NCBI GenBank assembly: GCA_023242925.1
Contig: CP096134.1
Location: 992,001 to 1,056,000 of the forward strand
Direction: 5' to 3'
DNA: 64,000 bases
Origin: Hyphomonadaceae bacterium JAD_PAG50586_4
GTDB taxonomy: Bacteria; Pseudomonadota; Alphaproteobacteria; Caulobacterales; Aquidulcibacteraceae
Position 1 is the first letter of the stretch; each line of letters starts with the position of its first letter. Below the pieces are notes generated by a model, which saw nothing but the letters and a program-made list of their open reading frames with translations, searched no databases and was not told where the DNA came from. Positions 1 to 8,359 of this stretch are shown here, in pieces. The translations under genes and the position numbers were made by a program.

Positions 1-641
1 CGCAGCGACGCGGTGAGCTGACGGATGTCCGTCATCAGCGCGCGGATGTCGCCGTTGTTGCGGTCGAGTTGGGCCAGGAAATCGCGTTGTTGTTGCTGGG
101 CCAACCAGATTTGGTTGCCTTCGATCAGCAGCGACACGTCCACGACCTTCCAAACATTGCCCGAGCGCAGCAGGCGCCATTGCACCGTTTGCGCGCGCGC
201 CCCGCGCGGCTGCATTTCCGTGGTCACGATCACGTCGCGGCCGGCCACGCGCTCGGTTGAATCCGTGACGCGGATGGTCGCGCCGTTGAAGCGGCCGAGG
301 CGGTCTTCGTAGACAGCGATCGAATATTCCTGGAACGTGCGGTTCCAATCCGTGCGGAGGGCTGCGTCGGCGCGCAATTGCGCGCCGTAGCGGCCGAGCA
401 CGAAGCTCGAAATGCGCGGCATATCGGCGAAGCGCGCCATGAGCTGATCGAATTGGGTGCGGCGCTGCGGCGTGCCGACGGCGGTGTCCGACAATGTGCG
501 CAAAGCGGCTGTCGCGTTTTCTTGCACGTAGTTTTCAGCGTCGGCGTTGCGCGCGGCGTGTGCGTCCGGAGCTGCGACGAGCAAGCCCAGTCCCAACATT
601 CCAGCAAAGAATGTGGCGCGGGTGATGGGGCGGCTCGTCAC
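1..641 (-). CDS. mlaC: MlaC/Ttg2D-type phospholipid-binding protein, cut by window edge
   Basis: Periplasmic carrier that shuttles phospholipid between the MlaA complex of the outer membrane and the inner-membrane Mla transporter. About 213 codons are visible and the frame stays open to base 1, so the stop lies outside the window; the family is about 200 residues, so little is missing. A signal peptide is seen: hydrophobic stretch GMLGLGLLVAAP followed by DAHA. The body has the family layout, with a YVQENA segment near residue 40 and an RFADMPRISSFVLGRY segment near residue 65. The GTG start at 641 forms a GTGA overlap with the mlaA stop, so the two are translationally coupled. Family assignment is from recall of MlaC proteins and from the mlaA neighbour. 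Confidence 0.8.
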   Translation of the reverse strand, partial: MTSRPITRATFFAGMLGLGLLVAAPDAHAARNADAENYVQENATAALRTLSDTAVGTPQRRTQFDQLMARFADMPRISSFVLGRYGAQLRADAALRTDWNRTFQEYSIAVYEDRLGRFNGATIRVTDSTERVAGRDVIVTTEMQPRGARAQTVQWRLLRSGNVWKVVDVSLLIEGNQIWLAQQQQRDFLAQLDRNNGDIRALMTDIRQLTASL

Positions 642-1566
642 TTTAGATCTCCTGTGGTCGCGTGCGATGTGGGCTTGGTTTCGCTTTGGGCCAAGTGTTG
701 CGCCGTGACCGGCGTTTCAATTGAGCCTGAGTGTTGCGAATAATCCCCAGTGCCGGTCGGCATTTCGCTTTCAGAAATGTCATCAAATTCCGGCAAATCC
801 TGGACGTCGGATTGACCGTTTTGGATCGCGCTGTCGCGCAGCAATTCATACGACGAGCGTATGGTTGAATACGGGTCGAGTGAATCGCGGCGAATGTCGT
901 CAACCGATTCAAGCAATTGCTCGCGCACGGACAGGCCGGTGAGCACGCCGCGTGTGGCGCGGAACGTCGTGGCGTCATCGCCATCAAGATAAGAGAGCGG
1001 ATCGATCATGCCGTCGACGATGCGACCTGTCGTGTCGCGTACGTTACTTGGGCCCATCAATGGAACGAAGAGATACGGGCCTTCATCGACGCCCCACACG
1101 GCGAGCGTCTGGCCGAAATCTTCGTCGTGATATTCAAGGCCCATACGCGACGCGGGATCGAACACGCCGGCGATGCCGATCGTGGTGTTCACGGCAAAAC
1201 GCGCCACGGTCGTGAGGCCGCGATTGCCTTCGGCTTGCAATACGTCGTTTGCGAAAATCACAGGCGCGCGGAGGTTGCGCAGGAAATTTCTGACGCCTTG
1301 GCGCACAGGGCCTGGCGTGACCGCGCGATAGCCGCGCGCGACCGGCTCGACCAGGGCCTCGTCGACGCTTTCATGCACGGAGAACATCGAGCGGTTGAAG
1401 CCCTGCCACGGATCGCCCTCGGACGCTGCGGTCGCCCGCTCAGCTTGGCCGGCCGGTTCGACCTGGGCTGCGGGCGCGGCTAAAGCGGCCGGCGCGTCCT
1501 GCGCATACGCCAGCGCTGGCGCGGCAAGTGCTGCAGCCAACGTGATTAGAGTGATATTCCCCGCAT
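638..1566 (-). CDS. mlaA: MlaA (VacJ) outer-membrane lipid asymmetry protein; apparent frameshift in signal peptide
   Basis: Outer-membrane component that removes phospholipid from the outer leaflet and passes it to MlaC. The family core is clear: DPWQGFNRSMF near residue 50, the FVPLMGPSNVRDT block, and a DPLSYLD segment. The uninterrupted frame can be read from about 1597, but that start gives an acidic N-terminus before the hydrophobic stretch, which is poor for a signal peptide. An ATG at 1566, preceded by AGAAGAGG at 1583-1576 with 9-base spacing, would give MRGNITLITLAAALAAPA and then AYAQD if one more G were present in the run at 1559-1562. I therefore infer a one-base deletion there and a product of about 309 residues. 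The signal peptide ends in AYA without a lipobox cysteine, unlike the lipoprotein MlaA of E. coli. The acidic C-terminal tail is low-complexity. Confidence 0.85.
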
Positions 1567-1811
1567 GCGCAGACGCCTCTTCTAGGTCCACGGGCACATA
1601 ATGACGGGTTTGGGTTAATCAACTTTGGCTTTACCGCATCTGAACGCAGGTTGAGAATGATCGTTCATTTTCAACCGGCGATACCGCATTCAAGTACTTA
1701 ATATAATTATGTAAAATTCTTACGCGGCTTTCGCGCCACAGGTCTAGGTTGTTTTGCGCGGGGTGACGGGATCGCCGTCTGCGACGGGGGCTTCACAGGT
1801 GGGGCGGCCCC

Positions 1812-2804
1812 GTGTCATATAAAGATATGTTTATATCTCCAACTCAGCTCGTGCCGGAGCGGCGCGACGCCGAACGCGTGGTCGCGGCCTTGCGCGCTGC
1901 AGGAGAGCAGACGCGGCTGCGCGCGCTGGCGTTGCTGACGGAGGGCGAATTGGCGGTAGGCGAACTGGCGCAAGCTTTGGGACAGAGCCAGCCGCGCGTG
2001 AGCCGGCATTTGAAGTTGCTGACCGAGGCGGGGCTCGTGGAGCGTGCGCCGGAGGGCGCTTGGGTGTTCTACCGCTTGCCACGTGCGCACACGACCGAGC
2101 GCCACCTCGCTGATGCGACGCTCTCGATGCTTGATCCAAGCGATCCGGTTCTGGCGCGCGATGTGGAGCGCTTGAATGAAATCCGCGCCGCGCGTGATGA
2201 AGCGGCTGCCGAATATTTCGAGCGCAATGCCGCCGATTGGGATCGGGTTCGCGCGCTGCATTTGCCCGAGGCGGACATTGATAGCGCTGTGCTCGCAGCG
2301 GCGGGTGAAGGGCCGTTTGACTTGATGGTCGATGTCGGCGTCGGCCAAGGGCGGATGATTCAATTGTTCGCCGATCGCGTGCGACGCGCTGAAGGCTTTG
2401 ATACATCGCGCCAGATGCTGGCGATCGCGCGCGCTTCGTTGGGCGATCTGAAGTCGAAGGCCGCGGTGCGTTTTGGCGACGCGTATGCGCCCCCGGTTGA
2501 AGCGGGCGCGGCGGATCTGGTGACCATCCACCAAGTGCTGCATTTCTTGGCCGATCCTGGACGCGCGATTGCGGAAGCGTCGCGCGCGCTGAAGCGCGGT
2601 GGGCGTTTGCTGATCGTCGATTTCGCGCCGCATGATCTGGAATTCTTGCGACAAGAGCACGCGCATCGCCGGCTTGGCTTTGCCGATTCTGAGATCAAGG
2701 AATGGTGCGAGGCCGCCGGCATCGCCAAGGTGAAAGCCACAACACTCGCGCCGGAAAAACGCGGTGCGCTCACGGTAAAAATTTGGGCAGGGGATAAGGC
2801 ATGA
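1812..2804 (+). CDS. ArsR-family regulator fused to SAM-dependent methyltransferase
   Basis: 330 residues. Residues about 20-100 form an ArsR winged helix (TRLRALALLTEGELAVGEL, then QSQPRVSRHLKLL as recognition helix). Residues about 140-325 form a class I methyltransferase with motif I VDVGVGQGRM. Such fusions commonly sit upstream of metF in alphaproteobacteria and are thought to sense SAM or SAH and control the methionine cycle. No metal-binding cysteine pair is seen in the winged helix, arguing against a metal sensor. The stop overlaps the metF start (ATGA). The start is uncertain: GTG at 1812 has AGGTGGGG 7 bases upstream, while ATG at 1827 also lies inside the inverted repeat. The AT-rich segment 1690-1720 probably holds the promoter, leaving a leader of roughly 90 bases. 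Confidence 0.88.
   Translation: MSYKDMFISPTQLVPERRDAERVVAALRAAGEQTRLRALALLTEGELAVGELAQALGQSQPRVSRHLKLLTEAGLVERAPEGAWVFYRLPRAHTTERHLADATLSMLDPSDPVLARDVERLNEIRAARDEAAAEYFERNAADWDRVRALHLPEADIDSAVLAAAGEGPFDLMVDVGVGQGRMIQLFADRVRRAEGFDTSRQMLAIARASLGDLKSKAAVRFGDAYAPPVEAGAADLVTIHQVLHFLADPGRAIAEASRALKRGGRLLIVDFAPHDLEFLRQEHAHRRLGFADSEIKEWCEAAGIAKVKATTLAPEKRGALTVKIWAGDKA
1817..1836. promoter_or_regulatory. Inverted repeat, likely ArsR-family operator
   Basis: ATATAAA (1817-1823), a 6-base spacer GATATG, and TTTATAT (1830-1836) form a perfect 7+7 inverted repeat in an otherwise GC-rich region. It overlaps the first codons of the ArsR-methyltransferase gene that heads the methionine operon. AT-rich palindromes of this size are typical of ArsR/SmtB operators, so autoregulation of arsR-metF-metH is the likely role. 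The assignment is inference; no footprint exists here. Confidence 0.6.
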
Positions 2805-3709
2805 GCGCGCAGGCGCAAAATCTGATCGCGGAGGCGGCCGAGCGCATGGGCAGCCCGCGCGTGTCGTTTGAGTTCTTCCCGCCGAAGACGGAAGCGCTCG
2901 AAGCGCAGCTTTGGGACTCGATCGCCAAGCTTGCGCCGATGAATCCGAGTTTTGTCTCGGTGACGTATGGCGCTGGCGGCTCAACGCGCGATCGCACGCA
3001 CCGCACGGTCGCGCGCATCGTGGAAGAAACCAATCTGAAGCCTGCGGCGCACCTCACTTGCGTTGGCGCGAGCCGCGACGAGATCGACAGCGTGTTGCGC
3101 GATTATTGGAGCGCGGGCGTACGCCATATCGTGGCGCTGCGCGGCGATCCGCCTGGCGGCGTCGGCACCGCTTACGCACCGCATCCGGAAGGCTATGCGA
3201 GCGCGATCGATCTGGTGGAGGGCGCAAAGCGCATTGGCGACTTTGAGATATCGGTGGCGGTGCATCCCGAGAAGCATCCGGCCTCGCTGACCTGGGCCCA
3301 TGACGTGGAGAATTTCAAGCGCAAGCTCGACGCGGGCGCTACGCGCGGCATTTCGCAATTCTTCTTCGACGCCGACGTGTTCTTGCGCTTCCGCGATCGT
3401 TTGGCCGGGGCTGGCGTCACTGCGCCGATCCTGCCGGGCATTATGCCTGTGACCAACGTGAAGGGTCTGCGCAAAATGGCTGAAGGCTGCGGGGCGTCGC
3501 TGCCGGCCTGGCTCATCCGTTTGTTCGATGGCTTGGACGATGATCCCGATACGCGCCGCTTGGTGACCGCAGCGACCACAGCGCAGCTCTGTGCGCAATT
3601 GGCGGCCGAAGGCGTCGAGGATTTTCATTTCTACACGCTGAACCGCGCTGACCTCACGCTGGCGATTTGCCGGATTTTGGGCGTGCGCGTGCAGGAGCAG
3701 GCGCTATGA
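2801..3709 (+). CDS. metF: 5,10-methylenetetrahydrofolate reductase
   Basis: Reduces 5,10-methylene-THF to 5-methyl-THF with FAD, supplying the methyl group used by the MetH proteins encoded next. 302 residues, close to the usual 290-300. Seen: VSFEFFPPKT near residue 20 (with the active-site Glu of the family), SVTYGAGGSTRDRT near 55, HLTCVG near 88, ALRGDPP near 115, and the QFFFDAD and PGIMPV segments of the TIM barrel. ATGA overlaps on both sides (arsR-type gene upstream, metH part 1 downstream) indicate one operon dedicated to methionine regeneration. Confidence 0.96.
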   Translation: MSAQAQNLIAEAAERMGSPRVSFEFFPPKTEALEAQLWDSIAKLAPMNPSFVSVTYGAGGSTRDRTHRTVARIVEETNLKPAAHLTCVGASRDEIDSVLRDYWSAGVRHIVALRGDPPGGVGTAYAPHPEGYASAIDLVEGAKRIGDFEISVAVHPEKHPASLTWAHDVENFKRKLDAGATRGISQFFFDADVFLRFRDRLAGAGVTAPILPGIMPVTNVKGLRKMAEGCGASLPAWLIRLFDGLDDDPDTRRLVTAATTAQLCAQLAAEGVEDFHFYTLNRADLTLAICRILGVRVQEQAL

Positions 3710-4767
3710 ACAGCGATCAACGTATTGCCGCGCTGAACGCCGAGATGGGCAAGCGCATTCTCACGCTCGACGGCTCGATGGGCGCGTATTTGCAGGGCTT
3801 TGGTCTGACGACCAATGATTTCCACGGCACGCGCTTTGTCGAGCATCCGATGTCGCTGAAGGGCAACAACGATCTGCTCGTGCTGACGCAGCCGGACACG
3901 ATCGCGAAGGTGCACACCGCCTATCTCGATGCGGGCGTGGATATCATCAGCACGAACACGTTTTCCGCGACGCGGATCAGCCAGGCTGAGTATGCGCTGG
4001 AAGACGTCGTGTACGAGGTCAACGTCGAAGCCGCGAAGATCGCGCGTGAGGCCTGCGATGCGTTCGAGGCGAAGGATGGCCGCCCGCGCGCTGTGGCTGG
4101 CGCGATTGGGCCGACGACGAAATTGCTCTCGATGTCGCCGGAAGTGGGCGATCCGGGGCGGCGCGACAGTGATTTCGACGCGATGGCGAAGGGGTATGAG
4201 GAGCAAATCCTCGGCCTGATCGAAGGTGGCGCCGATATTCTTTTGATCGAAACGATCACCGATACGCTCAATGCCAAATCCGCTTTGTGGGCGGCGTGGG
4301 AAGCGTTTGACAAAACGGGCGTTGAGCTGCCGCTCTGGATCAGCGGCACGATCACGGATCGTTCGGGGCGTACGCTCTCGGGGCAGACGGTGGAGGCGTT
4401 CTACAATTCGCTGCGCCACGCAAAGCTTTGGGCGATTGGTTTGAATTGCGCGCTGGGGCCGCAAGATATGCGCGCGTTCTTGGCCGATCTCGCGCGCGTT
4501 GCGGAATGTGCGGTGAGTGCTTACCCGAACGCTGGCTTGCCGAACGCGATGGGCGCCTATGATGAGACGCCGCATTCGATGGAAGCGCACTACGCTGAGT
4601 GGGCGCGCGCTGGTTTGCTCAACATCGCTGGCGGCTGCTGCGGCACGACGCCGGAGCATATCGAACACATGCGTCACGCCGTTGAGGGTGTGGCGCCGCG
4701 CAAGCCGGCGGCGCATGACGGGCGCTTGAAATTGGCTGGGCTAGAACCATTCACGGCGGCGGCATGA
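3706..4767 (+). CDS. metH: Methionine synthase part 1: homocysteine S-methyltransferase domain
   Basis: 353 residues, corresponding to the N-terminal homocysteine-binding module of cobalamin-dependent methionine synthase. The barrel starts with [13 protein letters not shown]. The three zinc/thiolate cysteines are present in GLNCALG (near 245) and GGCCGTTP (near 316-317). The gene ends just after this module and overlaps the next gene by ATGA. A stand-alone homocysteine module followed by the rest of MetH is a known arrangement in Caulobacterales and relatives, so this split is expected to be functional. ATG 3706 was chosen because it overlaps the metF stop; the frame extends a little upstream. 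Confidence 0.93.
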   Translation: MNSDQRIAALNAEMGKRILTLDGSMGAYLQGFGLTTNDFHGTRFVEHPMSLKGNNDLLVLTQPDTIAKVHTAYLDAGVDIISTNTFSATRISQAEYALEDVVYEVNVEAAKIAREACDAFEAKDGRPRAVAGAIGPTTKLLSMSPEVGDPGRRDSDFDAMAKGYEEQILGLIEGGADILLIETITDTLNAKSALWAAWEAFDKTGVELPLWISGTITDRSGRTLSGQTVEAFYNSLRHAKLWAIGLNCALGPQDMRAFLADLARVAECAVSAYPNAGLPNAMGAYDETPHSMEAHYAEWARAGLLNIAGGCCGTTPEHIEHMRHAVEGVAPRKPAAHDGRLKLAGLEPFTAAA

Positions 4768-7414
4768 CCAGCACCAACCTCTTTGCCAATTTCATCATCG
4801 TCGGTGAGCGCACCAACGTCACCGGCTCGGCGAAATTTCGCAAGCTGATCGAGGCGGATGATTATAACGCAGCACTCGATGTCGCGCGCCAGCAGGTTGA
4901 ATCTGGCGCCAACGTGCTCGACGTGAACGTCGACGCGGCCATGATCGATGGGCCGGCCGCGATGAAGCGTTTTCTCAATCTGATCGCGTCTGAGCCGGAC
5001 ATCGCGAAAATTCCGTTGATGATCGACAGCTCCAAATGGGAGGTGATCGAGGCGGGTCTGAAATGCGCACAGGGCAAATCGATCGTGAACTCGATCTCGC
5101 TAAAGGAAGGCGAAGAAGCGTTCCTTTATCACGCGCGCAAAGTGCGCCGATATGGCGCCGCGGCCGTGGTGATGGCGTTTGACGAAGCGGGGCAGGCCGA
5201 TACGGCCAGGCGCAAGATCGATATTTGCACGCGCGCCTACAATCTGCTCACCGATCACGGCTTCCCGCCGGAAGACATCATCTTCGACCCCAACATTTTC
5301 GCGGTCGCGACGGGGATCGAAGAGCACGCCGATTACGCCAAGGATTTCTTCGAGGCGACCGCCTACATTCGTAGCGAGTTGAAGGGCGCGCATGTTTCGG
5401 GCGGTGTTTCGAACGTGTCGTTCTCGTTCCGCGGCAATGAGCCGGTGCGCGAAGCGATGCACGCGGTGTTCCTCTATCACGCGATCCGCGCCGGCATGGA
5501 CATGGGCATCGTCAATGCCGGTTCGCTGACGCTTTACGATGAGGTCGAGCCGGAATTGCGCGAGCGCGTGGAAGACGTGCTGCTGAACCGCCGCGACGAT
5601 TCCACGGAGCGTTTGCTGGACATCGCCGAGCAAGCGAAGGTTGGCGGCAAGCGCAAGGAAACCGAGCGCGATCTATCGTGGCGGCAAAAGCCGGTCAAGG
5701 ATCGCCTGGCGCACGCGTTGGTGCACGGGATCAACGAATTCATCGTTGAGGATACTGAAGCGGCGCGGCTTGAGGCCGAGCGGCCGCTGCATGTGATCGA
5801 AGGGCCGCTGATGGATGGCATGTCCATCGTCGGCGATCTCTTCGGCGCGGGCAAAATGTTCCTGCCCCAAGTGGTGAAATCCGCGCGCGTGATGAAGCAG
5901 GCGGTGGCCTACCTGCTTCCCTACATGGAGGAGGAAAAGAGCGCACCGGCATGGCCGGCAAGTCCAACGGCAAGATCGTGATGGCGACCGTGAAGGGCGA
6001 TGTCCACGATATCGGTAAGAATATCGTTGGCGTCGTGCTGCAATGTAACGGCTACGAGATCGACGATCTGGGCGTCATGGTGTCGTGCGATAAGATCTTG
6101 GCGCGCGCCAAAGAGATTAGCGCCGATGCGATTGGCTTGTCGGGCCTGATTACGCCGTCGCTGGATGAAATGGTGTTCGTCGCCAGCGAGATGCAGCGCC
6201 TGGGTATGAATTTGCCGCTGCTCATCGGCGGGGCGACGACCTCGCGTACGCATACCGCGGTGAAGATAGCACCCGTGTACGCGGGGCCGACGATTTACGT
6301 GACCGATGCGTCGCGTGCGGTGCCGGTGGTGCAAAAGCTGCTGGGCCACGAGCGCGATAAGCTCGTCGCGGACACCAGGGCCGAGTACGACGCCGCGCGT
6401 GAGAGCTATTTCGCCGGCCAAGATCGCCGGCCGCGCCTGCCAATCGCGAAAGCGCGCGAGCGTGGCGCGAAGCTTGAGTTCAAGCCGGTGAAGCCGAGCT
6501 TTCTCGGCGTGCGCGATTTCAAGAATTTCCCGCTCGAAGAGCTCGTGGCGTACATCGATTGGACGCCGTTCTTTGCGTCGTGGGAATTGGTCGGGCGATA
6601 TCCGGCAATCCTGGAGGACGAGATCGTCGGCGAAGCCGCGCGCAATCTTTATCGCGATGCGCGCACGATGCTGGACCAGCTGGTCGCGGAGAAATGGGTG
6701 ACGGCGTCGGGCGTGATCGGCTTTTGGCCGGCGAATGCGGTCGGCGACGATATCGTGCTTTGGCAGGACCAGACGCGCAGCGCTGAACTCGCGCGCTTCC
6801 ACACGCTGCGTCAGCAGATGGATAAGGGCGAGGGCAAGCCGAATTATGCGCTCTGCGATTTTGTCGCGACCAAAGGGGAAGATTATGTCGGCGCGTTTGC
6901 GGTCACGGCGGGGATTGGCGAGGAAGATGTCGCGATCCGCTTCAAGCACGCCAACGACGATTATTCCGCGATCCTGGCGCAAGCTTTGTGCGATCGCTTG
7001 GCCGAAGCGTTCGCCGAAGCGATGCACGCCAAGGTGCGGCGCGAGCTTTGGGGTTATGCTGCGGACGAGACGCTCAGCACCGACGATCTGATCGCGGAGC
7101 AATACAAAGGCATCCGCCCCGCGCCTGGCTATCCGGCGCAACCCGATCACACCGAGAAGCAGACGATCTTTGATCTGCTTGAAGTGCCGGCGCGGGCGGG
7201 GATCAATCTCACCGAGAGCATGGCGATGACGCCGCCGTCGTCGGTGAGCGGGCTCTATTTCGCGCATCCGCAAGCCGAGTATTTCGGCGTTGGCAGGATC
7301 GATCGCGATCAGGTCGCCGATTACGCCAATCGCAAGGGCTGGGATTTGGCGACGGCCGAGCGTTGGCTCTCGCCGATCCTCAGCTATGATCCATTGTTGA
7401 AAGCGGCGGGCTGA
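4764..7414 (+). CDS. metH: Methionine synthase part 2: pterin, cobalamin and activation modules; apparent frameshift
   Basis: Transfers methyl from 5-methyl-THF via cobalamin to homocysteine held by part 1. Two overlapping frames are seen. 4764-5981 carries the methyl-THF barrel ([12 protein letters not shown] near the start, [16 protein letters not shown]) and the four-helix cap ending [10 protein letters not shown]. 5951-7414 carries the cobalamin domain (DVHDIGKN, whose His is the cobalt ligand; [19 protein letters not shown]) and the activation domain that binds SAM ([29 protein letters not shown]). The frames meet at the cap/cobalamin linker, where one extra A in the run 5935-5938 would restore [25 protein letters not shown] at 5927-5934 precedes ATG 5951, so separate translation cannot be excluded. 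Restored length is about 883 residues. Confidence 0.9.
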
Positions 7415-7434
7415 GGTTCCGCTGAGGGATCGCG

Positions 7435-8260
7435 ATGTCTGGCACGCCGATGCAGAAGGAATATTGGAGCGGGCCGGCTGCGGAGCAGTGGGCCACGCAT
7501 GCCGACCGCATCGATGCGATGATGCGGCCGATGACGGACGATGTGCTCAGGCTTGCGCATGTGCAGCCGGGTGAGCGCGTGCTCGATATTGGCTGCGGTT
7601 CGGGCGCGACGAGTTTGCGGCTGGCGCGCGCGGTGGCGCCGGGCGGCGCGGTCACCGGCGTCGATATCTCTCCGCAATTGCTCGACGTTGCGCGTGCGCG
7701 CGTGGCGCAAACGGATTTACCGGTGAGCTTTCTCGAAGCGGACGCTGGCGCAGCGCTGCTCGATCAAACATTCGACACGGCGTTTTCGCGCTTTGGGGTG
7801 ATGTTCTTCGAGCAACCAAGTGCGGCGTTCACGAATATTCGCCGGCACATGCGCAGAGGCGCGCGGATGACTTTTGTCTGCTGGCGTCCGATTGCGGAGA
7901 ATGGGTGGGCGATGGCGCCGCTCGAGGCGATAAAGCCGATGTTCGATACGCCTTGGACGCCGCCGAACACGGACGCGCCAGGGCCGTTTGCGTTTTGTGG
8001 AGCGTATTCTGGCGCAAGCCGGTTGGAGCAAGATCGCGATCGCGCGCTGGGATGGCGCCAATGTCATCGCCGGGGGCGTGAGCTTGGAAGAGAGCACGGA
8101 TTTTTTGCTCCGCATCGGCCCAAGCGCGCGAGCGATCGCGGAGCGGGGGCTTGATCTTGTCGCGGTGCGCGCGCGGCTGATGGATGCGCTGGCGCCGCTG
8201 CACGATGGAACCGGCGTCGCGCTTTCGGCGGCGTGCTGGTTCGTTTCCGCGACCGCTTAA
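7435..8260 (+). CDS. Class I SAM-dependent methyltransferase; apparent frameshift
   Basis: The N-terminal three quarters has the Rossmann methyltransferase pattern: VLDIGCGSGATS (motif I), GVDISPQLL (motif II), then an FDTAFSRFGVMFF acceptor-strand segment and FVCWRP. The C-terminal part (VERILAQAGW, then GGVSLEESTDFLL) continues in the next frame from about 7990. Removing one T from the run 7993-7996 joins them as GPFAFVERILAQ, giving about 274 residues. This is the only break in the window that needs a removed rather than an added base. It lies 20 bases after metH and may be cotranscribed with the methionine operon. The substrate is not recognisable; related proteins are annotated as generic or ubiquinone-type methyltransferases. 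Confidence 0.75.
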
Positions 8261-8359
8261 CGGGCCATTCGTCCGCCGCGACGCCGCACCCGTCGCAATT
8301 TCCTGGCCGGTTAGCGTGGGCCACTGCTAGAAGCACTCCGATATTCTCCGGGGAAATCC

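Noticed and set aside
5927..5950. Programmed -1 frameshift in metH at GGAAAAG with an upstream GGAGGAGG
   Set aside because: The slippery heptamer allows good re-pairing only in the A site and the SD-like sequence touches the slip site instead of lying about 10 bases upstream. A lost A is simpler given nine similar events.
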